A DNA stretch of 64,000 bases, from assembly GCF_001005295.1 (NCBI RefSeq), contig NZ_LBMK01000002.1, positions 1,671,849 through 1,735,848 of the forward strand, written 5' to 3'. The position numbers were made by a program, and so were the translations under genes. The notes under the pieces were generated by a model. The model was not told where the DNA came from. It did no database searches and saw nothing but the letters and a program-made list of their open reading frames with translations. Positions 37,490-45,046 of this stretch are shown piece after piece (within the stretch, counting starts at the first letter, position 1; the number at the start of each line of letters is the position of its first letter). Origin of the DNA: Streptomyces yangpuensis (GTDB lineage: Bacteria > Actinomycetota > Actinomycetes > Streptomycetales > Streptomycetaceae).

Positions 37490-37524
37490 GGGCCGAACGG
37501 TCCTCGTCGGGGACCGGTCGGACC
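37490..37524. promoter_or_regulatory. Two regulator palindromes before the acyl-CoA ligase operon
   Basis: GGGCCGAACGGTCC at 37490-37503 and GGACCGGTCGGACC at 37511-37524 lie 79-113 bases upstream of the ligase start. They are spaced 21 bases apart, two helical turns, as in many DevR targets. Confidence 0.65.
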
Positions 37525-37574
37525 TCTGAGCCGGCCGGACGCTGACGTGCGGGAGCAGGGGCGCCCGCCGGGGT

Positions 37575-38222
37575 CTATGCCGCGGCCGGGACGGTTCCGT
37601 CGAGTTCGAGCCGTACGTCGACGACCCCCTCGACGGCCCTGATGGCACGAGCCAGGAGGGGGACCAGAGCCCGCTCGGGCAGGGGGCCCCGGAGCGTGAC
37701 GACACCGTCCTGCACCGAGAAGTCCAGGGACGCCATGCCCGGCGCGAGATCGGCCAGTACAGCCTGCCGGATCTCCTCCGCCAACTCCTCGTCGGGCCGG
37801 AGGAAGACCTTCAGCAGGTCGCTGCGGCTGACGACGCCCTCCAGCATGCCCAGCTGGTTCACGACCGGCAGCCGCTTCACATGCTGGTGGGCCATGATGC
37901 GGGCGGCCTCGGCCGTGGTGGCGTCGGGGTGGACGGTCACGGCGGGGCTCGACATCAGGTCCTCGGCGAGTACGCCGCCGGCCTTGGATGCCTCGTCCAA
38001 CTGCTCCGGGAGGCGCGGCTCCTCGCGCCGGAACTCCTCCTTGGGCAGGAGGTCGGCCTCCGAGACGACGCCCACGACGCGGCCTTCGCCTTCCAGGACC
38101 GGGACGGCGCTGACCTTCCACTCGTGCAGAAGCTCGACGATCTCCTTGTACGACGCCTCCCGGCCGATGGCGATGGCCGTGTGTGTCATGACGTCACTGA
38201 CGGTGTACCGAGATGCTGGCAT
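37575..38222 (-). CDS. CBS-CBS-BON protein
   Basis: A 215-residue protein with two CBS motifs ([17 protein letters not shown] with GVVSEADLL, then GVVSRSDLL), a charged insertion between them and a BON domain ([17 protein letters not shown], ending [11 protein letters not shown]). An AAGGAGCC site precedes the ATG. It is the fourth member of this architecture in the island and shares its promoter region with the divergent SHOCT gene. Confidence 0.9.
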   Translation of the reverse strand: MPASRYTVSDVMTHTAIAIGREASYKEIVELLHEWKVSAVPVLEGEGRVVGVVSEADLLPKEEFRREEPRLPEQLDEASKAGGVLAEDLMSSPAVTVHPDATTAEAARIMAHQHVKRLPVVNQLGMLEGVVSRSDLLKVFLRPDEELAEEIRQAVLADLAPGMASLDFSVQDGVVTLRGPLPERALVPLLARAIRAVEGVVDVRLELDGTVPAAA

Positions 38223-38303
38223 GACCGGCTCCTTCGCCGCGTTCGGTCAAGGATCCTGTCGGAACCCTGCTTCCATCGGAGCACCCGGAGCGCGCGCAGG
38301 GCA

Positions 38304-38402
38304 GGGCCCTGTGGGCCACGCTGAAGGTCCGATCGGCCCCCCGGCGGGGGACCCGGCCACCGCATGGGGCCTGTCGGCCCTGACTGCGGCCCCGACCGGC
38401 CC
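38304..38402. promoter_or_regulatory. Cluster of four palindromes in a divergent promoter region
   Basis: GGGCCCTGTGGGCC (38304-38317), GGTCCGATCGGCCC (38326-38339), GGGCCTGTCGGCCC (38367-38380) and GCCCCGACCGGCCC (38389-38402) fill the gap between the CBS-BON gene and the SHOCT gene. The pairs are each spaced 22 bases apart. This is the densest cluster in the window. Confidence 0.6.
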
Positions 38403-38493
38403 ATGCCACGCGGCTCGGGCAGACGGATGGTGATGACATGCGGGACGCGCCCTGTGGGCCGTCTCTCAGACCATCGCATCAGGAGCGTGAGCC

Positions 38494-38778
38494 ATGTTCT
38501 GGTACGACCACGGAATGGGGGGATGGGGCTGGGTCGCCATGTCGTTCAGCATGGTCCTGGTCGTCGCTCTGGCCGTCGCTGGAGTCGTTGTGCTCGTCCG
38601 CAGCGTCGACCGGTACGCCCCGGGGCCGGCACAGCCCTCAGCCGTGCCCTCCGCGAAGCAGGTCCTCGCCGAACGCTTCGCCCGCGGCGAGATCGACGAG
38701 GAAGAGTACGAACAGCGTCTGACCGCCCTGCGTGCCCACGGTCCGGCGCAGGGCAGGCCAGGATCGGGAGAGGCCTGA
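38494..38778 (+). CDS. SHOCT-domain small membrane protein
   Basis: A 94-residue protein with one transmembrane helix (residues 16-38), a short Pro-rich linker and a C-terminal SHOCT motif (LAERFARGEIDEEEYEQRLTAL). SHOCT is a short oligomerisation domain. The function is unknown. An AGGAG site precedes the ATG. Confidence 0.85.
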   Translation: MFWYDHGMGGWGWVAMSFSMVLVVALAVAGVVVLVRSVDRYAPGPAQPSAVPSAKQVLAERFARGEIDEEEYEQRLTALRAHGPAQGRPGSGEA

Positions 38779-38890
38779 ACGCATGCCGCTGTGGGAGTGG
38801 CCCGGCCCGTGGCCATGGCAGGCGTGGATCATCAACGGCTCCGTCGTGCGAACGCCGGCGTGCTGGGCCAGGGCCAGGGATCCCGGGGCA

Positions 38891-38904
38891 GGGCCGTCCG
38901 GCCC
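38891..38904. promoter_or_regulatory. Regulator palindrome before the truncated PPDK
   Basis: GGGCCGTCCGGCCC, with both half-sites perfect, lies 72 bases before the truncated PPDK start. The 197-base gap around it holds no other gene. Confidence 0.6.
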
Positions 38905-38975
38905 CTGCCGGAGCCCGGTCCTGGCAGGAGACAGTGGAAGTGGTGCCTGCTCGTGAGCGGTGCCGAGGAGGGGAG

Positions 38976-40013
38976 ATGGCGGTCATGGTTTCGTACGTGT
39001 ACGACGTACACGGCTTCGTCGAGGGCGACCGGAACACGGTCGCTCTCCTCGGATGCAAGGGCGCGAGCCTCGCGCAGATGGCGCACCTGGGGCTGCCCGT
39101 GCCGCCCGGCTTCACCATCACCACAGAAGCGTGCGGCGCCTTCCTGGCCACGGGGGAGCTGCCGGCAGGCCTGGAGGCTCAGGTGGGTGAGCATCTGCGC
39201 GCACTCGAGTCGGCCGAGGGCAAGAGGCTGGGACAGGTGGACGATCCGCTGCTGTTGTCGGTGAGGGCGGGTGCGGCAGCGTCGACGCCGAACACGATGG
39301 AGACGATCCTCGACATCGGACTGAACGACCTCTGCGTGCTCGGACTGGCCAAAGTGCCCGAGCGGGAGCGGTTCGCCTGGGATTCCTACCGCCGCCTCGT
39401 GCAGATGCTGGGAAGCACCGTGATGGGCGTCGATCGTTCACTCTTCGAGGACGTGCTCCTACGGATCAAGCGCCAGCACCGGGTCGCGGACGACTCCCGG
39501 CTGGACACGTGCGACCTCATCCGAGTCGTGGAAACCTTCAAGGACCTCATTTACGAAGAGAGCGGCACGGAGTTCCCGCAGGCCCCGGCCGAGCAGCTGC
39601 GGATGGCGATCCTCGCCGTGTTCGGGGCCCGTAAGGACGGGCGGACTCTCCTCGGCGCGCACAGCAAAGACCGCATGGACGACGCTGGTGCGGCGGTCGC
39701 CCTCACCGTCCAGCGGATGGTCTTCGGGAACCTCGGAAGCGATTCCGGCAGCGGCGTGGCGTATCCCCGAGACCCTGATACCGGACGGCGCGGCCTCTAC
39801 GGCGACTACCTGCCGAACGCCCAGGGCAGGGACGTCGTCTCGGCAGACCGCGACACACTCCCCCTGCAAGACCTGGCCACGCTCCACCCCGCCGCGTTCG
39901 ACCGTCTGCGCCGCTCCATGGAGGAGCTGGAAGCGCACCACCCCGACCTCGTCGCCGTCGAGTTCACGATCGAGCACGGAACCCTCTGGCTGCTCAACGC
40001 CCGCGTCCGGTAA
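38976..40013 (+). CDS. Truncated pyruvate phosphate dikinase (N-terminal ATP-grasp domain only)
   Basis: A 345-residue protein aligned with the first part of PPDK: LLGCKGASLAQM, LPVPPGFTITTEAC, SVRAGAAASTPNTMETILDIGLND, GNLGSDSGSGVAYPRDPDTG, then EFTIEHGTLWLLNARVR and a stop. Complete PPDK continues with LQTR-type sequence into the phosphohistidine and PEP-binding domains, about 500 residues that are absent. The nucleotide-binding part looks undamaged, so it may be a working fragment or a recent truncation. The start could be 38976 or 38985. Confidence 0.8.
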   Translation: MAVMVSYVYDVHGFVEGDRNTVALLGCKGASLAQMAHLGLPVPPGFTITTEACGAFLATGELPAGLEAQVGEHLRALESAEGKRLGQVDDPLLLSVRAGAAASTPNTMETILDIGLNDLCVLGLAKVPERERFAWDSYRRLVQMLGSTVMGVDRSLFEDVLLRIKRQHRVADDSRLDTCDLIRVVETFKDLIYEESGTEFPQAPAEQLRMAILAVFGARKDGRTLLGAHSKDRMDDAGAAVALTVQRMVFGNLGSDSGSGVAYPRDPDTGRRGLYGDYLPNAQGRDVVSADRDTLPLQDLATLHPAAFDRLRRSMEELEAHHPDLVAVEFTIEHGTLWLLNARVR

Positions 40014-40050
40014 CGCGGGCGGCGACTTCACCGTTGCCGGAGTTCGGCGA

Positions 40051-41049
40051 TCACGAGGTCACTGTCAGCACGATCTTGCCTTGGATGTGGCCCTGGGCGG
40101 CTCGCGTGTGTGCGCTGCCCGCCTCCGACAGCGGGTAGGTGCTGTCCACCCCCACCTGGAGCCTGCCCTCGTTGAACAAGCGTCCGATCTCGGCGAGCTG
40201 GGGGCCGTTGGAGCGCACCTGAATGTTCGAGACCGTGATACCCAGACGCGCCGTCTCTTCCGGGTCGTACCGGGCGAAGAACACCGGAAGCATGGTGCCT
40301 CCGCGCCTGAGCACGGTCAGGAAGCGCGAGCTGTCCGGGCCACCGACAGCGTCGATCACCAGATCGACGCCGCCGACCACGTCCGCGACCTGCGTCGTGG
40401 TGTAGTCGATGAACTCGTCGGCGCCGAGCTTGCGCAGGAACTGCTCGTGCCGGCCCGAGGCCACCGCGATGACGTGCGCCCCCTTCCACTTCGCCAGCTG
40501 CACCGCGAAGTGACCCACTCCACCAGCGGCCCCGTTGACCAGCACGGTCATCCCTGGCGTGATCGGCACCGGCTGGTGCACCCGGCCGGTGAAGGGAGAC
40601 GGCACGTCGTGGCCGAGATCGACCAGGTACTGCCAGGCCGTCAGCAGGGCCATCGGCGCACCGGCCGCCTCGACGTGGTTGATACCGGCCGGCTTGTGGG
40701 CCAGGTCGGGAGCCGGCGCGGCCACGTATTCGGCGTACGTACGGCCGTCGAAGCCGGGGAACCGCAGCATGCCGAAGACCTTGTCACCGACGGCGAACCC
40801 GGACACGTCCGGAGCGACCGCCTGCACCACGCCCGACATGTCCGTTCCGGGGATGAGGGGGAACTCCAGCACCGGCCTCATCCCGGCCGGCATGACCTTC
40901 ATCCCCTCACGCAGGTACCAGTCCGGCGGGTTGATGCCCGCCGCGTGTACCCGGACGAGCACCTCGCCCGGGCCGATCCCGGGAACCGGCACCTCGTCAT
41001 ACCGCAGAACTTCCGGTCCGCCCGCTTCGTGGAACTGGATCGCCTTCAT
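40051..41049 (-). CDS. Zinc-independent NADP-dependent alcohol dehydrogenase/quinone oxidoreductase family
   Basis: A 332-residue MDR-family reductase. The N-terminal GroES-like fold starts MKAIQFHEAGGPEVL; the cofactor loop is VNGAAGGVGHFAVQLA, and DLVIDAVGG follows. It lacks the Cys/His set for structural zinc. Substrates are probably quinones or enones. The LysR-type gene at 41171-42043 is divergent and 121 bases away, the usual arrangement for a regulator and its target. It converges on the truncated PPDK. Confidence 0.88.
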   Translation of the reverse strand: MKAIQFHEAGGPEVLRYDEVPVPGIGPGEVLVRVHAAGINPPDWYLREGMKVMPAGMRPVLEFPLIPGTDMSGVVQAVAPDVSGFAVGDKVFGMLRFPGFDGRTYAEYVAAPAPDLAHKPAGINHVEAAGAPMALLTAWQYLVDLGHDVPSPFTGRVHQPVPITPGMTVLVNGAAGGVGHFAVQLAKWKGAHVIAVASGRHEQFLRKLGADEFIDYTTTQVADVVGGVDLVIDAVGGPDSSRFLTVLRRGGTMLPVFFARYDPEETARLGITVSNIQVRSNGPQLAEIGRLFNEGRLQVGVDSTYPLSEAGSAHTRAAQGHIQGKIVLTVTS

Positions 41050-41170
41050 CGTGCCTGTCGCTTTCTCGGGGAAACGTTGCTCCTTCAGTCAAGGCCCTGG
41101 ACGGCACGGTCGTCCAAGTCCCCTTCGGCAAGCGGTCATTCCGAAACGGCATGACGCGTACCCTGCAACG

Positions 41171-42043
41171 GTGAACGATCTCGGACAGGACCTGGAACTG
41201 CGGCTCGTGCGCTACTTCACCGTGGTGGCGGCGCACCAGCACTTCGGCCGGGCCGCCGCCGACCTGCACGTGGCCCAGCCGGCACTGAGCCGTCAGATCC
41301 AACGGCTGGAGAAATATCTCGGCACACGACTGCTGGACCGCACCCCCCGGGGCGCCCGGCTCACTCCGGCCGGCCAGACTTTCCTCCCCCGGGCCCAAGC
41401 GCTGCTGCGGGCCGCCCGCCAGGCCGAACTGGCCGTGCGGGAACAAGCCCGGACCGAACGAATCACCATCGGCTACGTCGAAGACCTGGTGATCACTGCC
41501 GCCGTACGGGAACTGCGCCACCGTCACCCGGACGCCGAGATCGCCACCCGGCATCTGAGCTGCAGCGGCGTCGGCGCACTGTCCGACAAGCGCGTCGACG
41601 CCCTGATTGCGCGGACCCCGCTGCCGCTCGCCGCCGGCGACGTGTTCACCACCCCGTTGTACGAGGAGCCCCGGATGCTCGTGGTTCCCCGCGGCCATCC
41701 CCTGGCCGGCCGCGCGTCGGTGAACGTGCACGAACTGGCCGGCGAAGAGGCGGCGCCGTGCGCGTTCGAGACCGCGGACTGGGCTTCCTACCGGATTCTC
41801 GGGGCCGGCGTGCCGCCGGTCGAGAGCTACGAGGACAAGCTCGAACTCGTCGCGAGCGGCGGGGCGATCGCCGTCCTGCCGGTCGGCGATCGGCGCAGCT
41901 CACTGCGTTCCGGCCTCGTCACCGTCCCGGTCGAGGGCGCTCCCCCCAGCCAGGTCGTCCTGGTCAGTCGCAAGGGTGACCGGAATCCGATGATCAGGAA
42001 TCTCCGGCTGGTGGCCAAGGCCGTCCTGACCGGGACCAGCTGA
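41171..42043 (+). CDS. LysR-family transcriptional regulator
   Basis: A 290-residue regulator with an N-terminal winged helix (LRLVRYFTVVAAHQHFGRAAADLHVAQPALSRQIQRLE) and a periplasmic-binding-like effector domain. I chose the GTG at 41171 because it places the helix-turn-helix at residues 8-60, as usual. It probably controls the divergent oxidoreductase. The inducer is unknown. Confidence 0.88.
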   Translation: MNDLGQDLELRLVRYFTVVAAHQHFGRAAADLHVAQPALSRQIQRLEKYLGTRLLDRTPRGARLTPAGQTFLPRAQALLRAARQAELAVREQARTERITIGYVEDLVITAAVRELRHRHPDAEIATRHLSCSGVGALSDKRVDALIARTPLPLAAGDVFTTPLYEEPRMLVVPRGHPLAGRASVNVHELAGEEAAPCAFETADWASYRILGAGVPPVESYEDKLELVASGGAIAVLPVGDRRSSLRSGLVTVPVEGAPPSQVVLVSRKGDRNPMIRNLRLVAKAVLTGTS

Positions 42044-42112
42044 CCCGCCTGGCGCTGAACTGCACCAAGCGGTGCCCACGCGTACCGTGTCCGTCGCAGG
42101 CAAGGGGCGGGT

Positions 42113-43027
42113 CTACGTGGGCGGGTCCGGCCGGGGCGTGGTGACGACGTGGTCGTAGAGGCTGAACAGCCGCAGTCGGCCGTCGGCTTCGTCCTCCTTT
42201 GTGGCGAGGGCGTCCCAGCAGCGTGCTGCCAGGGCGCGGGCGCGGGTGCCGGGCCAGGGCTGCGGGAGCAGTTCGGGGGGCAGCAGCGGGTCGGGTTCCA
42301 TGGCGGCGGTGAAGGCCGCAGCCAGCTCGATGGCGTACGTCAGACGTTCGGTTCCGGTGGGCGGGGCTTCCGGTCCGGACAGTCTGGCGAGGCGGGCTGC
42401 GGCGAGCGCCGCGAGTGTCTCGTGTCGCTCGGCGATCGGCCGGAGTGGCCAGAGCAGGGCGGCCAGCCGGGTGGGTTCGGTTTCCTCGCCCACCCGTAGG
42501 TCGCGGCTGGTGAGGCGGGTGAGGGAGGGCAGGACGCCGAGGTGGCGGGCGTGGGCCTCGACGATGTCGCCGATCGCGTTGGCGCTGACGTAGAGGCCGC
42601 CCTGGAGGGGGGCCGCGCCGAGGTGGAGGAGGGTGTCGCGCAGGGCGTCGCGGGACTGGCGGGCGGTTTCGGGGATGGCGAAGGCGAACAGGTGCCAGGT
42701 CCCGTCCCAGGGGGCGAGGCCCTGGTCCTGCCGGTAGGCGTGGCGTACGTACTCCGCGTCCGGCGCGACGGAGCCGGTGGGGTCGGCGGTGGCGTGCAGC
42801 CGGGCCTTGCGCCCCCGGCCCTCCTGGGTGAACCGGCCCTCGCCGACAAGTCGTTTCACGCACAGTCTGACCTGCTGGTCGGTCATGCCGAGGGCTTCGG
42901 CGACGGCGTACAGCTCGCCGGCGTCGACGGTGCCGTCCTCGCGGACGAGGCCGAACACCAGGGTCCGGGTTCCGATCTCCGGTGCGGCGGGCTCCGCTGC
43001 GGACGTTGTCGGAGGCCTGCTGGTCAT
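42113..43027 (-). CDS. PaaX-family transcriptional regulator
   Basis: A 304-residue protein with an N-terminal winged helix (VDAGELYAVAEALGMTDQQVRLCVKRLV), a central domain (WDGTWHLFAFAIPETARQSRDALRDTL) and the PaaX C-terminal motif LPPELLPQPWPGTRARAL. PaaX proteins repress phenylacetate and related catabolic genes in response to CoA thioesters. No phenylacetate genes are here, so the target is probably local. It is co-translated with the GNAT gene (ATGA). Confidence 0.85.
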   Translation of the reverse strand: MTSRPPTTSAAEPAAPEIGTRTLVFGLVREDGTVDAGELYAVAEALGMTDQQVRLCVKRLVGEGRFTQEGRGRKARLHATADPTGSVAPDAEYVRHAYRQDQGLAPWDGTWHLFAFAIPETARQSRDALRDTLLHLGAAPLQGGLYVSANAIGDIVEAHARHLGVLPSLTRLTSRDLRVGEETEPTRLAALLWPLRPIAERHETLAALAAARLARLSGPEAPPTGTERLTYAIELAAAFTAAMEPDPLLPPELLPQPWPGTRARALAARCWDALATKEDEADGRLRLFSLYDHVVTTPRPDPPT

Positions 43028-43644
43028 CGCTGCTGCTCCTTGCCGGTGCCGGGGATGGCGCGATGCATCGTAGTCACCGCGCCGAAGCCCATGAGGCGCG
43101 TGAGGTACGGGGTCTGCTCGGTCCGTACGGCGGTGAAGCCGTGTCGCTCGTACAGCGCGCGGGCCCGGGGGTTGGCGTCGATGACGTCCAGGCGGATCCG
43201 GGAGCAGCCGTGTTCGGCCGCGATGGCCGCGATCTCGGTCAGCAGCAGGCTGCCGATGCCGGTGCCCCGGTGGGCGGGGTGGACGGCGATGCCGTCCATG
43301 ACCAGTTCGCCCGGCTCCGGGGCGCGTTCGAGCAGGGCCAGCGCGGCGAGCCGGGGCAGGCCGCGGAGAAGTCCGTAGCTGGAGAGTACGTCGCGTACAC
43401 CGCCGCCGGTCAGGCCGCGCCCGTCGAGCTGGTAGCCGGCCACGCCCACGACCCGGTCGCCGCCGGGCGTCAGGGCGACGCCGGCGCGGTCGTGGTGGAG
43501 GTGGCGGGCGATGAAGGCGCGGCCGTGCTCGGGCGGGCCCAGGGCGGCGCCGAGCTTTCGGCCGAAGGCCTCCCAGTACAGCTCGGCGACCTGCTCCTCG
43601 GCACTGCGGGGCACGCCGCGCCGGATGGCAACCGCTGGGTCCAT
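43024..43644 (-). CDS. GNAT-family N-acetyltransferase
   Basis: A 206-residue acetyltransferase with the acetyl-CoA loop VHPAHRGTGIGSLLL (motif A) and NPRARALYERHGF (motif B). The ATG at 43644 has an AGGAGG site. It is the first gene of the GNAT-PaaX operon and divergent from the hydrolase at 43735. The substrate is unknown. Confidence 0.88.
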   Translation of the reverse strand: MDPAVAIRRGVPRSAEEQVAELYWEAFGRKLGAALGPPEHGRAFIARHLHHDRAGVALTPGGDRVVGVAGYQLDGRGLTGGGVRDVLSSYGLLRGLPRLAALALLERAPEPGELVMDGIAVHPAHRGTGIGSLLLTEIAAIAAEHGCSRIRLDVIDANPRARALYERHGFTAVRTEQTPYLTRLMGFGAVTTMHRAIPGTGKEQQR

Positions 43645-43667
43645 CGTTCCTCCTCGCGTTCTACGTA

Positions 43668-43702
43668 CGACCATAGTACGGTCGATTCGGAAACGATCGT
43701 TT
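43668..43702. promoter_or_regulatory. Two inverted repeats between the GNAT-PaaX operon and the hydrolase
   Basis: CGACC-N7-GGTCG (43668-43684) and the perfect palindrome AAACGATCGTTT (43691-43702) lie in a 90-base divergent intergenic region that is AT-richer than its surroundings. They are probable operators, perhaps for the PaaX protein. Confidence 0.5.
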
Positions 43703-43734
43703 GTGATGCGATAGATATTTGATGGGGGGGGCAG

Positions 43735-44790
43735 ATGACGTCGAGAAGCACCACACGCCGCCGCCGGGTGGGGCGGGCCGTGCTCGCGACGCTGGCCGCA
43801 CTGGCGGTCGTGGCGGCGGGCCTGGGCGGGCTGGTGGTCTGGCAGAACACCTACGACCTGCGCGAGAAGGCTGTGACGGTACGCCGGGACGGTCGGACCC
43901 TGGCCGGCGTACTGGCCCTGCCCGAGCAGGGGGAAGGGCCCTTCCCGCTGGTGGTCTTCGTCCACGGCGACGGGCCCGTCGACGCCACTCACGACACCTT
44001 CTACCGGCCCATCTGGGAGTCCTTCGCCCGCGCCGGCTACGCCTCACTGTCCTGGAACAAGCCGGGCGTGGGAGGCGCGCCCGGAGACTGGCTCGACCAG
44101 TCCATGGACGACCGGGCCGACGAAGCCGTCGACGCCATCGCCTGGGCCCGGCAGCGCCCGGACATCGACGGCAGCAGGATCGGACTGTGGGGCGCCAGCC
44201 AGGCCGGCTGGGTCCTGCCCAAGATCGCCGCGAAGGACCCCGGCATCCGCTTCGTCATCGCCGTCTCACCCGCCGTCAACTGGCACCGGCAGGGCCGCTA
44301 CAACCTCCTCGCCGAGCTGCACCGCGACCGCGCCTCCGACACCGAGGTCGCCGCCGCCCTGCGCCGCCGCGAGACGGGCCTGGAGCTGCTGGGGAGGGGT
44401 GCGTCCTACGAGGAGTACGTACGCGCCGTCGGCGATCCGCGGGGCATGACGGCCGCCCGCTGGCGGTTCGTCTCCAGGAACCACACCGCCGACGCGAGCG
44501 CCGATCTGCCGGCGCTGCGCGGGGTGCCCGTCCTGCTGGTGCTCGCCGGACACGACGTGAACGTGGACACCGCCGATACCGAGGCCGCCTACCGGCGGCT
44601 GCTGCCGGGGCCCGCGCTGCGCGTCGGTCACTACCCGGACGCCACACACGGCCTGGTCAAGCACGACGTGGAGAACTCCTCACTCCGCCTCACCCTGACG
44701 GCGCTGTGCGCGCCGAGGGCCCTGTTCGCCGACGGCTTCCTGGAAGACCAGCGGCAGTTCCTGGCCTCCGTGGACACAGGAGCGAGGTGA
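43735..44790 (+). CDS. Membrane-anchored or secreted alpha/beta hydrolase
   Basis: A 351-residue protein with an N-terminal signal or anchor helix (residues 14-36), a turn VVFVHGDGPVDA (oxyanion region), the nucleophile elbow GLWGASQAGW (Ser), and a late LAGHDVNVDTADTEA Asp and GHYPDATHG His. This completes a catalytic triad of the dienelactone hydrolase/acyl-peptidase type. A G-run precedes the ATG in place of a standard ribosome-binding site. It is divergent from the GNAT-PaaX operon and overlaps a DUF418 remnant. Confidence 0.85.
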   Translation: MTSRSTTRRRRVGRAVLATLAALAVVAAGLGGLVVWQNTYDLREKAVTVRRDGRTLAGVLALPEQGEGPFPLVVFVHGDGPVDATHDTFYRPIWESFARAGYASLSWNKPGVGGAPGDWLDQSMDDRADEAVDAIAWARQRPDIDGSRIGLWGASQAGWVLPKIAAKDPGIRFVIAVSPAVNWHRQGRYNLLAELHRDRASDTEVAAALRRRETGLELLGRGASYEEYVRAVGDPRGMTAARWRFVSRNHTADASADLPALRGVPVLLVLAGHDVNVDTADTEAAYRRLLPGPALRVGHYPDATHGLVKHDVENSSLRLTLTALCAPRALFADGFLEDQRQFLASVDTGAR

Positions 44791-44952
44791 CCACCCGACC
44801 CGCGGCAGGTCCCACGGCAGGGCCGTCGGCCGGGGCGTCGGCCGGGGCGGCCGGCCCGCGGCGCCTCTCCGACATCGACGCCCTGCGCGGCTTCGCCCTC
44901 TCAAGGCATCCTGCTCGTGAACATCACCTGTGGAAAGGCCAGGACAGCGTGA
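44787..44952 (+). pseudogene. DUF418 membrane-protein gene, N-terminal remnant with frameshift
   Basis: The GTG overlaps the hydrolase stop. The frame reads RRLSDIDALRGFAL, the conserved DUF418 start, then breaks at about 44901-44903. One frame away it continues GILLVNITCG, the next conserved DUF418 segment, and stops at 44952. The remaining roughly 350 residues of the family are absent. The gene is therefore both frameshifted and deleted. Confidence 0.75.
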
Positions 44953-45046
44953 CTCAAGGGCCCGGCGTGAACAGCTGCCGTGCGGCGACTGATTCACGAG
45001 TGGACCCACTGGGGCAATCGCCGTCCTGACGATGCATTCTTGATCA

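Noticed and set aside
44795..44860. GGGCCGTCGGCCGGGGC-like sequence resembling an island box
   Set aside because: It is inside a Gly/Ala/Pro-coding stretch of the DUF418 remnant, outside the island, and probably a product of base composition.
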